64,000 nt of DNA from Euwallacea fornicatus (taxonomy: Eukaryota > Arthropoda > Insecta > Coleoptera > Curculionidae): the NCBI RefSeq assembly GCF_040115645.1, contig NC_089560.1, positions 1,240,001 through 1,304,000 on the forward strand. The letters are read 5' to 3'. The notes beneath the pieces are model-generated. The model was not told the origin of the DNA. It worked only from the letters and a program-made list of their open reading frames with translations, and ran no database searches. This document shows positions 12,282 to 23,900 of this stretch, in pieces (within the stretch, counting starts at the first letter, position 1; each line of letters begins with the position of its first letter). Position numbers and translations under genes: made by a program.

Positions 12282-13249
12282 CGTGTGTAACGTAGAAATT
12301 TGAATAGAGCGGTTCCTTGTCGTTTATTTAATTCTGTTCTATTCTGTTCTGAATCCACATAAATACTGGTAAATCCAGCGAGAAAAAGTCGTTTCCCGAC
12401 CTCATCAAAAATACTTTTACACCGTAAGTAAATAAAAAGGAGAGACGCTTTTAAAGTATACAACGATCAGAAACTTCCACGGTACCGAAACTTACGTTAA
12501 CCGAAACGAAAAACTTCCAAAATTAAAACGCCCTAATACAACCGCTTATTTGCTTTTGAAAACTTGGAAACAAACTTACGGTCATAATTGTAAATTTATT
12601 AGTCACTCCCTGGAATTTGTTGGCTTTTACGAGTATGAATGTGCTTTATATACGCCCGGTTTCGACTTCCTTGGAACAACAATAATTGAAGTTTCGGACG
12701 AAGTTTTGGCCGATCTGGAACTATGGAGTGAAATGTTGGCTGTTCGAATTGGATTGGTGGCGAAGCTGACGCCTTTGAGGCTTTCTGCAAAGTTATAGTT
12801 TGCGAAGGTAAATTTGCTTACGGGGAATTAGATTGACATATTCCAATAATATTTGCCAGAAGGTGGGTATAATAGATCATTATACGTCGCCCTCTGGAAG
12901 CATTTGAAAATAAATATTGGAAACCTAATACGAATCACGGCGGTTTAACTTAAAGTGAAGCTCTCCAACTCGGAAATAGGTTTTTCTGTAACTTAGAAGT
13001 GTAACTTCAAACGCAACCGCGAATAATGTAAATCGATGGGAAATCAATCCTTATTGGTTTTGCTTTGCAGCTAGGAATCGAAAACACATAATTTTCATTC
13101 TCCAAAAATAGCAGCTGACGCAGGCAATTGCCGCTCTATTTTCTTGCCCAGTCACAAACATACTTCCTTTTAAGAATGTTAACTATTCGCAGCCAGTAGC
13201 ATGCTGCTTTATATATAATATCGTATGTATACGTTTGACAAATAATATA
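12282..13249. other. No recognised feature
   Basis: Spacer between two elements. It contains an 82-codon ORF (12550-12798) without recognisable motifs. No repeats were noticed. Confidence 0.4.
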
Positions 13250-13981
13250 TACAGGGCGCTTCAGGAAGAGACGCTCAAACTGCAATATGCCATTCTACAT
13301 TCAATTCTTAGCACCGAAGTTCCCGTAAACGTATGTCCGGAAAGGCACCGTTTAGGATATACAGGACGATGAATGCTAATCTTGATTTTTTCTTAAGCAT
13401 TTCAAAAGCGGTCGTTGGTATTTTAAAGAAAATTTGGCTGAGAAGAAGCCGTCATTAAAAGACGTCTTTTACAATGAAAGTACATGAAGTCTGTAAGCAG
13501 TGGCCGTTAGAAAAGCCGTAACAAAACACCATGTCAGCATAATTAACGTGAGTAAAGAGTTTTGGCATTTTTAGAACTCGCATTCAGACAAATTTATACG
13601 ACAAAACGGTTAAAAACTGAAACAATATTATGATTTAAACGCATTACGGCGTTTAAAAGGAATTTAAAAAATGTCAACTATCATAATACATATGACAACT
13701 TGATGATCTTACTGCTTTTTGTTTGTCGAAAGCGGCACACTTCACGATAAATATTGTTGCGACCGTTGTTTTAGTAAAACGGTTAGGGATTTCAAAAATC
13801 AGGAAATCGCGTTCAAAAATACAGTAACGTCCCCATTCGTTTCTCTATTTAATTGTTACAATTGACGTTACGCACGCTACTGCTCACAGATTTCATTTAA
13901 TTTCATTGCAAAAGATGTATTTTACTGACGAGTTTTTCTTTTCCAAATTTCCTTAAAATACCAACAACCGTTTTTGAAATA

Positions 13982-15297
13982 CACTGCGTGGCATAGAAAA
14001 GAGAACACCCCGTAAAAAGTGGTTTTATTTAAGCCATTTTCGATATGCACGTTTGTTATGGGAACACAGGAATCGGTTAAAATTTCAGTCATATTAATCA
14101 ATGTATTTACGTATAGTGTACTTAGAAAGTCCGTTTAGTTTGATCAAATATGCATAGTCACAGAATGCAGTGAAATTTTCGTCAATTGGGCGAGTTTGAG
14201 AGAGGTCGAATAATGAGTCTACGAGAGATTGGTCGGTCGTCTAGGGAAATCGCCACTAGATTGACCCGTAGTGTAAACACTATAGTAAGATGTCGTCAGG
14301 CATGATTCCAAGAAAAGCAAACAGACGAAAAGAGAGGTACTGGACCATTCTGAAGAACTACAGAACGCCAAGATCGCCGCCTTCGAATTATGTCCCTAAG
14401 AGAGAGATTCGTGGCATCGAGGTCGCTGGCGGATCAGTCGTTTGTCGAATGTGGAAGGCCCATTGGGATTCGAACCATTTGTCGCTGGATAAGAAGTTTT
14501 GGACTGATTTCCAACCTTCCCCATCTTGTTTCACCCCTCAAGTTAAATTATCGTCAAAATCGACTGCAGCGGTGCAGAGAACGGATACATTGGAATCTGA
14601 AATGGAATAATATCGGTTTAGTGACGAATTCATATTCTGTTTGGATATGCATGATGGTCGGACAACTGTAAGAAGAAGATGGGGTGAAAGACGGGATCCT
14701 CAGTTTACAATACAGAGGCATGTCCATAAGACTGTTGGTGTGATGGTTACGGGTGGTATTGTATATCGTAGCAAGTCACCTTTACTTTTCATTGGAGACA
14801 GTATGATATTCTAACGATACATCCAAGAAGTCCTGGAACCTCATCTCGTGCCTTATTTGGAAACTCGTGTTAATCAAGTTTTCCAACAAGACAATGCACG
14901 ATCACATCTGGCTAGAGTAACTATGGACTTTGCTCAACAAAATGCAATCAATTTGCTACCTTGCCCACCATGGTCTCCAGACCTCTCACCGATTCAACAT
15001 GTATGTGATGTTGTAGGCAGAAGGTTGCATAATTTAATACTCCATCACCACAAACCCTAGCAGCGCTATGTCATGCTGTCCAGTTAGCCTGGAATGAGAT
15101 CTGCCAAGATGACATCAATCACCTCATTAGATCCATGCCTAGACGTGTACAGGAATGTTAAGACACCATAGAGGACCGACAAATAATTTTTTTTTTGGGT
15201 TTTAATAATCAAATTTGTTCATACTTTTAATGAAGTATTTGTTTTAGCACAACAAGCATATCAAAAATTAGTTAAATAAAACCATTGTTACGCAGTA
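13982..15297 (+). mobile_element. Tc1-like element, sister copy A (nested)
   Basis: TA flanks both ends (13980-13981 and 15298-15299). The left end CACTGCGTGGCATAGAAAA and the reverse complement of the right end TACTGCGTAACAATGG share a terminal TGCGT and then GGTTTTATTTAA further in; the right arm lacks about 30 bases present in the left. Length is 1316 bp. It lies inside the right arm of the element at 13252-15449. The same family recurs at 32663-34074. Confidence 0.85.
14150..15187 (+). pseudogene. Tc1-like transposase, sister copy A (broken)
   Basis: It begins MHSHRMQ, then a stop, then GEFERGRIMSLREIGRSSRE and IATRLTRSVNTIVRC, a helix-turn-helix of the Tc1 type. Middle blocks shift frame repeatedly. 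The C-terminal third is open at 14848-15060: NQVFQQDNARSHLARVTMD holds the second catalytic D, and CPPWSPDLSPIQHVCDVVG has Q where the third catalytic E belongs (SPIEHV in the sister copy). The tail (HAVQLAWNEI, HLIRSMPRRVQEC) follows after another frameshift. Length and block order fit a normal Tc1-type enzyme of about 340 residues. It is inactive by stops, shifts and the E-to-Q change. Confidence 0.85.
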
Positions 15298-15458
15298 TAC
15301 TTTCAAAACATAATTTTCAAAATTAACTCTCTTGCCCTGAATATCCTAAATGAAGCTTTTTCGAACATAAATTTATAGGAATTTTTTTGCTTAGAATTAA
15401 ATGAAGAATAACATATTGAAGTTTGTATATCTCTTCCTGGACCACCCTTCATGATATA

Positions 15459-16948
15459 CAATGTGTTTTTAAAAACGTGGGCAATATCCAGAAAATAAAG
15501 AGTACTCGTTAAAAGATTGTACCGATGCTTATAAATTGATTTTCAAAAACTTGCCCCTACGAACACAGAGCTTTTCAAAATGTCATGGCGAAAATGATAT
15601 TTTCTAAATAACTTCTCTTCCAGTTGATGAAATTTAATTAATTTTGTGTCATTTTTGTATAATTCCAAGGTTAATAAGAACGGACCTAGTTTTTTTTTAT
15701 ATCTTCAGGGAGACGGTAATGGCTACCCTCAACTTGTTTATCCCAAAAATTTTAAGGTCTTGGTTTTTTTTTACCTTTAGTGGTTAAAAAAACCGAATTT
15801 AAAACTGGTTTTAATAACTTGTTTAACCTAATGGTTACAGGTACCTGTTCTGTTAAAACCAAAAAAAGTTTTAAAAACCTGGTTTTAATGGTTTGTTAGG
15901 TTTCCAGCATACCTAAGAAAAAAGGTATTTTTGGTTGATGTACGCAAATCGAACCGTTTTCCAGAAAAACGCCAATTACCCAAAGGATGTATTTTACAAA
16001 AGTCCGGAATTTTTCGTGTATTCTTACTTCATCGCCTAGACATCAAAATAAGCAACATTTCCATGTCAAAACTTTCAAAAATAAATTTATTATTTTGTGT
16101 TTTTATTCTAGAGAGTTATTTCTTTTTGTTCTCTTTTTAATTTGCTGGTAAACTTCAAATTTAAAAATCATTGCTTATTAAGATGCCCCACAATGATTGC
16201 CCGAATCGGTAGGTAGGCCGGGGAGATCCTGCTGTTTGGCCGACTCGTTCTCCAGACTTAGATCCTTTGGAGTTTTACTTGCGGCGACATTTAAAAAGTT
16301 CATTGTATGCTACTCCAGTAAAGACGAGAGAAAAACGATCGGAAATAATACATTTACATTGTTTATCAAATAAGAAATAAAGCTAATTGTGGAGAGTGCA
16401 ACAGTTTTCCATACGTTAAGTTCGAGAATGTGTGACAGTTGACCCTCATGTTGAATCGTCATGAAAAGTCAACTTTATTTCTTAACTTTTTTTAAATTTT
16501 GTGTTTAAATTTTGATTTTTATAAAATAAATCCTTGGACAAAATGGTATTTTTCTGGAAAGCGGTTCTGTTTATGTATATTAACCATGAGTGAATTTTAT
16601 TTTTTAATTGCGTCGGAAATCTAATAAATCACATACCGGTTAAAAAAACTCAAGATCTTTAAAGGCTGGGGACAAAGAAGTTGAGAGTATTCTCTCCACC
16701 GCTTTCCTGAACGTGGGGAAAGAAATGTTAGGTTCTGTTTTATTAACTTTGATGTTATGCACAAGTGATCCATTAAATTTCATCAACTAGAAGAAAAGTC
16801 TTTTAGGAAATATCATTTTCGCCATCACATTTTGATGAGCGGTATTCCTGTAGGGGCAAAATTTTGAAAATCAATTTATAAGGATGAGTAACATCTTTTG
16901 ACGAGAACTTTTCCCTTTCGGGATATTGCCACGTTTTTGGAAATTCCC
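15459..16948 (+). mobile_element. Kind-2 deletion derivative with about 0.5 kb arms, copy 1
   Basis: The left arm (GTTTTTAAAAACGTGGGCAA at 15464) and right arm (GCCACGTTTTTGGAA near 16928) are inverted repeats. They continue inward through ATTGATTTTCAAAA / TTTTGAAAATCAAT, GGCGAAAATGATATTT / AAATATCATTTTCGCC and beyond for more than 450 bases. TA flanks both ends. Between the arms only the C-terminal third of a kind-2 transposase remains. The copy at 50732-51979 has the same arms and the same internal layout. The element abuts its neighbours: nine bases to the left and six (TATATA) to the right. Confidence 0.8.
16196..16440 (+). pseudogene. Kind-2 transposase C-terminal remnant
   Basis: The plus strand reads GRGDPAVWPTRSPDL followed by DPLEFYLRRHLKSSLYAT, then PVKTREKRSEIIHLH and RVQQFSIR. 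This is the third catalytic block of a Tc1/mariner-superfamily transposase, with E in PLEF where related copies have D, and the following helices. The first two catalytic blocks are absent, so it was already a fragment when the element last moved. It corresponds to the remnant at 51100-51316 on the other strand. Confidence 0.7.
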
Positions 16949-16954
16949 TATATA

Positions 16955-17728
16955 CAGGGTATTTCCTAACTACGTGTAAAAAACTTAAAGGCGTAATCCT
17001 CGACTGATTTTGAGTCAAAAATGTCTAGTAAACATATGTCCGCAAATGCCTTGTTTCCAAGATACAGGGTGTTGAAAAGTGACAAGAAAAAGAGATTTTA
17101 TTTCCAAAATGACTCAATTTGGGTGTTTGAATTTTAGAAAAGACAATTCCGGGGGTTCCGGGGTTTTCTTCAATACGTCTTAAGGTTTCTTCCTCCACTT
17201 CTGGTGTTCGACGTGTTATTGGCTTTCCTCCTCCTGGAGTTTTCATAAGAGATCCTGTATCACAAAGACGTTGAAAGAGGTTTTTAAAGGTTTGATGGTT
17301 TGGAAACCTTTCCATGTAAATGCGCCTCGCTGCCAAACACTTACCATCAGCAAGGCCGCAAACAAAAACCATATTGGCCATTTCTTGATTAGCGTAATTA
17401 GGCATTTGAAAAATTTTCAAAACTGAGGTATAATCTGATTTTTGGGACACAGAACTAAATTCTTTCACTTTAGAGAGTAAAACACCAAAATAACACTGAC
17501 TATCTTGTTTATAGTAGTGGAAGTAGCGAAAAAAACTAACAATAAACAAGTTAGTAAATACCACCAAACCTTTAGAAACCTTTAAAACCTTTTTCAACGT
17601 CTTTCAGTCAACACCCTGTATCTTGGAAACAAGGCATTTGCGGGCATATGTTTATTAGACATTTTTGACTCAAAATCAGTTGAGGATTACGCCTTTAAAT
17701 TTTTTACACGTAGTTAGGAAACACCCTG
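16955..17728 (-). mobile_element. Kind-2 internally deleted element keeping the transposase N-terminus
   Basis: Inverted repeats of about 135 bp run from CAGGGTATTTCCTAACTACG (16955) to its complement CGTAGTTAGGAAACACCCTG ending at 17728. Between them ATGTCCGCAAATGCCTTG / CAAGGCATTTGCGGGCAT and AGATACAGGGTGTTG / CAACACCCTGTATCT also pair. TA lies on both sides. Only the DNA-binding end of the transposase survives inside. Confidence 0.9.
17025..17405 (-). pseudogene. Truncated transposase: N-terminal DNA-binding part with open frame
   Basis: From ATG 17403-17405 the frame reads MPNYANQEMANMVFVCG, ARRIYMERFPNHQTFKNLFQ, CDTGSLMKTPGGGKP, then EEETLRRIEENPGT. This is the first helix-turn-helix region of kind-2 transposases, where an ERFP followed by a conserved FxRL-type helix is typical. 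After about residue 85 the frame runs out of transposase sequence and stays open through the inverted repeat to a stop at 17025, giving 126 residues. All three catalytic positions are missing. It could still encode a small DNA-binding protein, but no expression evidence exists. The open frame also extends upstream of the ATG. Confidence 0.65.
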
Positions 17729-17730
17729 TA

Positions 17731-19521
17731 TAATAAATGCGTATACAGCATATTCGTCTGTTTTATACTTGACATGATGCCTCTGGCATGTCGTGGCTCA
17801 AAAAGTATAAAAACGACATATCATTGTCGCAAAAATTAATTCTTTAAAACTACCTACATTCGAAATGGCATTTCTCTCATTCAGTCCCTATAAAACTACT
17901 TATAGCGTATCTGAAACGTTACAGATCGTCTTTATTGAATCATAAATTCCACGTCTTATGTATTTTATGTTTTCCGAAAAGCGGGATATGGCATAAAACT
18001 TTTATACAAAAATAAATAGAAGGAACGCTTTAGAAGGAGGTTTACGCCTGGCCGTAAAAAGTTCGTGACAATGTAGCGATGCGGTTAATTTCGCTTCACA
18101 CTTTAGACCTTCATTTTTCAGGGGTTAATTTGATGGTTGCCTTTCGATTTCTCCCGGGATTTTTCTACGTTTTAATTGAAATTTTGCTTAATGAAAAAAC
18201 CGGGAGTAATTCAACTGCTGGTTTTCCAGGTTAATATATAATTTTATAGGCATTTCGTGTTTCGTTGGAAATTGCATGATGAAGATGAGGGCATCAATAG
18301 CGATAAAAAAATTAAAAAAAAAAAAAAAATGAAGAAGAAGCCGTGGAGCTGCAAACGCATCACTTAGATCGGTACGGGGTGCGATCCTTGTTTGTTCAAT
18401 ATTTGCTTTGAGTGCTGTGTAAGGGGGAGGGATGAAAGGAAGAGAAAATAGTCTTTAAAGTCGGTTTTACGAAATAAATCCGTGGATGAACTTTGGAAAA
18501 ATGTGCAGAATATTTTAAATCGCTCATTTAGAGAATCTTTTGACGTTAAAAATTTGCCGGTCGGATTAATCGCAAACCGCCTTTGAATATGTTTTTGCGT
18601 TTTCAAGCCGTGCGATCTTAAATTTAGAGTAAAAATTTCTACTTTTTGCTTATGCATTATACGGGTGCGAGGCGACCTTTGTGATTAGATCGGAGATCCG
18701 GCCATCGCAAAACCGCCCGTCACCTGCTTCGTTCTCCTCAAACGTAGCTACCTTGTACTGTCGTCATTGTACCAGTTTACAGTCACAACAATCATCATAA
18801 AGAGTGATAATCAAACGTTTTTAGAACCAAGACGAGAAAACGCGCGTTTACAGACGTTCGACGAGACCTATAGCGGGGTCTCTCCCAGCTGGTAGTGGAA
18901 ACAATGTTTTAAGGGCGCTAAATCTTAATTCGCTTTGCGTTGCGTTCACCGGTCTTTAAAAATTTGACCCTAAGAACGGCTTCAAATCTTGAAACATCTT
19001 CGAAACCTAAACTTCCACTTCAGCAGATGTTCCGAAGTGTAAAACACCATCGATTGTTTAACCGTGGCAAAGTTCAAGTGATCAGAACATTCAGAACTCC
19101 AGTTAAAACTTCCAAACTTAGCTGCTTTGAGCCTGCCTTGATGGAACCTTCAGTTCTCTTTTATAAGTTTACTCGTTAAACGTATGAATTACTTTTCAAT
19201 TTGTCGTAATAAAATTGTTAAAACTTGAAATCGTCCCTGACAGGAATCAAGGAAATGTTGAAAATTCTTATTGCTTTGAGGATATTTTTTTGCATCAGAG
19301 CCTACCTCCCCTCCTCGTCCTCTAACTTGCTATTTAGGTATAATATTTTTATGTGAAATTTTATATATTTCGTTTCCTCTGAGGATTTCGAAGGATATTT
19401 ACAGCACAACTCAGGAACAATTCCGCGCTCCGGTTTACAATTTTGGTGTTTTATTTATTTTGTTCATTGCACAACAACAGGAAAAATAAAACTGAAGCAT
19501 ATGCGGGCATAAGAAGGTACG
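17731..19521. other. No recognised feature
   Basis: AT-rich DNA with a poly-A tract near 18314-18329 and a GC-richer patch near 18660-18950. ORFs of 97 and 79 codons show no motif I recognise. Confidence 0.4.
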
Positions 19522-19523
19522 TA

Positions 19524-20983
19524 CAATCTGTCCCAGTTAAGGATGAACAGAATTAGGATCTCGGAAACGGTACTAGATACAAAATCGCTAAAACTAGGAA
19601 AAAGTTGCACAATTTGAACTAAATTAATAATCTGTTTTAATACCAGCTAAAGTACGAATGGTTAAAAAGATATCAGAAAAAAAATGAATTTAACGGGTTG
19701 TTTTGTTAGTTAACAACTTTTATACTCTTACAAATAGAGGAAGGAAAGTTTTACATTAATAAGGCATTTTTTTGAGAGCTTCTTAGCAGTGTTGCCACTT
19801 TTTTCGTTAAGTCCTTGCTTTCAGAGATGAGTTGCACAAGTTTGGATTTTCATATAGGGGCAATATCGAATATTTATATTTTTAAAATCGTTATAAAATT
19901 CCCTTTTCAGCCATACATTACATTTGGAACTTTTCTCAGAAACTACTAATTATAGCCACTATTACATTTTTTGACAGTTTGGCTAGGACTTTGACTTATA
20001 ACAATGGCACACAATAAATAAATAAATCTTATGGAAATTACTTTTTCCATTTCAAGCAAATCCCAAGAAAATGTATCGGAACTCACGATGACGTTTTGTG
20101 GCCACCGCGATCTCCGGGTATAAGTCTATTGGATTTTTTTCGTTAGAGATTACTTAAGGAATAAAGTGCACACTCAAAGTTTTGATAACGAAGAACAGTT
20201 GAATATACGTGTAAGAGAAGCATTCAACACTATTGTCTAAGAAATGCTAAACAAAGTTTTAGATTCGATGGTGGAAAGGGCATATTCATGTTTGGAAAAC
20301 ATTGTTATAATTCGACTTCTGTTCAGTCCAAATTTAGCCGTATTGTTGTTATTGCAACACAATTTACTTTATTATTTTATGTTGACTTCAAGAACGTGCC
20401 AAAGTATATATAATTTTGCACTTGTCAAACAAATTTAAAGTTTTACAACTTCAAGCTATTTTTGACGGTTCCATAGCGTTTTGTTATTTACTGTGTACCA
20501 TCGCTATAAGCCAAAATCGTAGCTGACTTAGGAGAAATGTTTTAATGGCCATAATTCATGGAGTTTCTGGGAAAAACATCAAATGGAATACATGGTTGAA
20601 AAGGGAATTTTGTGATGATTTTCAAAAAGCAACTATTCGATATTGTGTCTGTATGAAAATCAAAATCTTAAAAATGCACATGCGAAAGTAAAGACTTAAT
20701 AACAAAACTGGCAACACTGCCGCGAAATTCTCAAAAAAGTTTCTTAATAATGTAAAATCTGCATTCCTCTAACTGTAATAGTATGCGAGTTATCTGCAAA
20801 AAAGGAAAACAACCAAATTCGGTTTTATCGGGGTATCTTTGTAACCATTTAGAATTTAACCAGAATAATAGCACTTTCTTTAATTTGCTTTAAATTTCGT
20901 TTTTCTTTGCTAATCTAAGCGATTTTGCATTAATAACCGTTTCCTAGATATCCACACTGTTCATCTTTGTCTGGAATAGACTG
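19524..20983 (+). mobile_element. Kind-2 element with about 0.5 kb inverted arms
   Basis: TA flanks both ends (19522-19523, 20984-20985). The end CAATCTGTCCCAGTTAAGGA pairs with the reverse complement of CTTTGTCTGGAATAGACTG. The arms continue inward: AGTGTTGCCACTTTT (19788) against ACTGGCAACACTG (20707), and AAATTCCCTTTTCAGCCAT (19896) against ATGGTTGAAAAGGGAATTT (20593). The enclosed sequence is a decayed transposase C-terminus on the plus strand. Confidence 0.8.
20080..20420 (+). pseudogene. Kind-2 transposase C-terminal relic
   Basis: Plus-strand blocks are HDVLWPPRSPGISLLDFF, then after a one-base shift RDYLRNKVHTQSFDNEE, QLNIRVREAFNTIV, a stop and EMLNKVLDSMVERAYSCLEN. This follows the order of the family: SPDLTPLDFF block with catalytic D kept in LLDFF, then the RI..A helix and the CLE tail. 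The N-terminal two thirds are gone. Frameshift and stop make it a relic. Confidence 0.7.
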
Positions 20984-20985
20984 TA

Positions 20986-23900
20986 AAGGTTTTGGATAAG
21001 TTCTCCTCGTCATCATTACACAAATGCGTCAAATCGTGCCGCAGGACGGCTGGTCACGTGAGTAAAATTTGCAAATATAAAAAAAATGCATTTCTTTTGT
21101 GAACTCTTTATATTTTGAGTGATGTTTAACAGTAATTACCAATAATTAAATTATATTATAGAATACATTTTATTTTTCATATTTAAATAATTGTTAATTT
21201 TTTCAAAATTGGCCTTAATGTGTTAATAAATAATGACAACATAAATCATACTACGTTTCGGTTTTTTTATCTATTATAGTTTGTTTAATATTTAATTTCT
21301 ATGCGTTCGGGCTCGTACATAAAATTTAAAAAAAAAAAACTATATTCCCATAAACCAATATGGGGAATAATGTCAGTGAGACAGAAATTTCTCTTTTCTG
21401 GCGGGATTATTTGTTACGCTCTTTTCTCCCGATCCCTGCATTCATATTTAAGACTGGGCCGTGATGGATGAGCCTTTTAAACATCTAAATTACTCTCACT
21501 GACATAAACCAATTACCCAGTGGGTTCCTCAAAACCTTTTCGTTCTATAGAAGTTGCCGAACACCGAACAAGAATGCCAATGGACATGTGAAGAACGTGA
21601 AAACACTATTAAAACTTCATCCCAAGTTTTTCAATTCTGTTTGCTATGACAACTCTGATAGTTCTGGAAGATGAATCAAAGTCAAACATAATTTAAAATT
21701 TTATCAAATTGTCCACCTGGCCGAAGTGGATTTGTCATCATTCTGTCCTGTCTACTGGTATTATTACCATTGTTAATTCTCATTATTATTATTTATTATT
21801 ATTGTTTTTGTTATTTCTGTTTACTTTCCTTTCCTCTTATCTTATCTCATTGCGGTAAACGGTGTAGCTTATGTCGATTTTGGGGGTTATCTTTCGAAGT
21901 AGTGGTTTTTGTCCGTCTTTTGCTCAGGTTATTTTCTGTGTTGTCCTTATTGCAGTAGGCCGGATAATCGCAAAGCGAATTTTCTGGCAAACTTTGGTTT
22001 TGTAATTTTATTACTTACTTCATATTCATTCCACACGTAAACGCTAAAAATTCCAAACTTATAATAAATCTTGGCGTAATTTTATGAGCTCGGAGTATAA
22101 ACTGTAATATCTTAAAGCAGTATAGGTACTTCTAACATAAGTAGTACGTAGTTTTCAAGCACAGCAATGTTTATTTTTGAATCTAAAATTAGGCGGACCA
22201 TGCAGAGCAGGCCTGCCATTAATTTATAAAATATCCCTAAGGTGAAATATTGATCTATTTTAGTAAACAGTGGATTCCGAATTTTACGCCTTTAGTAAAA
22301 TAAATACTTGCCGGTTTTTCGCTACTCAAATTTATATTTTAATTGAATTTGCCTATCTCTTTCAAGCAGGTTCACTCAGCTATAATACCGAAGCTCTAAT
22401 AAGATCATTAAATCCTGGAGACTAACAAGAAGAGACATTCTGCAGAAGTGCGCGTTCAAGTGGGGAACTTCTGTTAGTTATTTCTGTAGAACTGGAAATT
22501 TTATATTTAATAAGGAGCAAATTGTTAGACGAGGAACATAATAGTGGTAATTCTTTTGTTTACTCAGGAATAAAGCTCGGCTCGGAACCCCTCGTTTTAA
22601 CCTTGTTATTTGACATTGCTCGATGTTTTTCGATTTTAGGCTTAAGGTAAATATTCTCCCCGGGCATATGTAACAGTTTAAAAATAAATTTGGACATTCA
22701 CAAAGTAGATCTGCCCATATAAACAAACGGTGAGCACCCGTGTTTATAATTTGCTGGCGAACCAATACACAGACGGGCTGCTGTTAAGCAAACACTTTTT
22801 GATTAGTGATATTTGTCGGAGCTGCCGAACGTGCAGATAAACACTATGGATGAAAACTAAACAGAGCAGCTTCCGCTTATAAGTGAAATCGCATATATTA
22901 TTCTGAAAATGTAGAGCAAATACTGGTAACGAAATGAAACAATATAGAGCTTACAAACCTGATGTCACTCACGAATAAAGGAAAATGTCACGTTTTTCAA
23001 TGTCGAGCAAGACCCTTGCAGCTTCGCTTCTCACTTTCCAAATTCTTATGAGTGTTCAGTTAGATTTTCGCTTCTCGCAGATGTTCTACAGCCAATTTCT
23101 TCATATTCCTCGACGACTGCAAGCTTCAACTTCGGCAAGGAATAGGGTACACCGGCACCGGGTCCGCGCAAAAAGGAAACGCACTTGTGGGTTGGCTGAC
23201 CATAAATGGGAAATTTTCCTTCACTCCATGGAAGGACAAATGTTTTCGAAACAACCGTTCCGGTCAGATGAAGGCTCGATGAGAAAAAAAGTCACGTTAG
23301 CTAGAATCTGGCTATCGTGTCGGCCACTTTGTTGCGTTCGTAGGGTCGCCCAAATTACGAATTAATTTTTTATGTTACTTAAAGCTAAAGCACTAAGCAA
23401 ACGTAATTAAGGTTGGTCATAAATGTTCGAAACAGCCTAAAACTAAACCTGGCCCACATCCTCCGAAATAAACGAATATTCTCCAGAATTGATATAAAAG
23501 AGAGAGAAAAATCCGTTAAATTCCTAGTGTACATTATGTTGCTGCCAACTAACCATAAATTGTGTTTGATTTTTTTTTTAATACAAATTTTCGTTTGAGT
23601 CGAGTTCTACGTCCTCTTCGAAATGTTCTACGTAAAAATGGCAACTTCTTAGTCCAATAATTTAAGGGCAAATAAAACTGCAGTAGATTTTAATTAAATA
23701 ACTACTAGAAATACATCAAAATCTCAGCTCTCCGGCACGTTATTGCACTTAAGATAGAATTGAATTGATGTCATTCAATATTGAGTTATCGCCGAACTTA
23801 CATATTCTCTATTCCGATTTAAGTTTTATGCTTCAATATGTTTAGGACGTGATTGTCTTATTGGCGCATTTATTCCGAAACTATAAATTGAGTAATTCGG

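Larger units (their letters stand above)
13252..15449. mobile_element. Long-arm non-autonomous element, split by a nested Tc1 copy
   Basis: The left end CAGGGCGCTTCAGGAAGAGA follows TA at 13250-13251. The right end near 15430-15449 (CTCTTCCTGGACCACCCTT) is its diverged complement. The arms pair further inward: GTCGTTGGTATTTTAAAG (about 13411) against CTTAAAATACCAACAACCG (about 13952), and ATGAAGTCTGTAAGCAGTGG (about 13486) against the region near 13886. Between 13982 and 15297 the right arm is interrupted by a complete Tc1 element; without it the right arm is continuous with the left. The unnested length is about 0.88 kb. No transposase motif was seen, so this is a MITE-type derivative. Confidence 0.8.

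Noticed and set aside
22985..23365. 126-codon Arg/Ser-rich ORF
   Set aside because: No recognised domain on either strand; composition explained by a local GC-rich patch.
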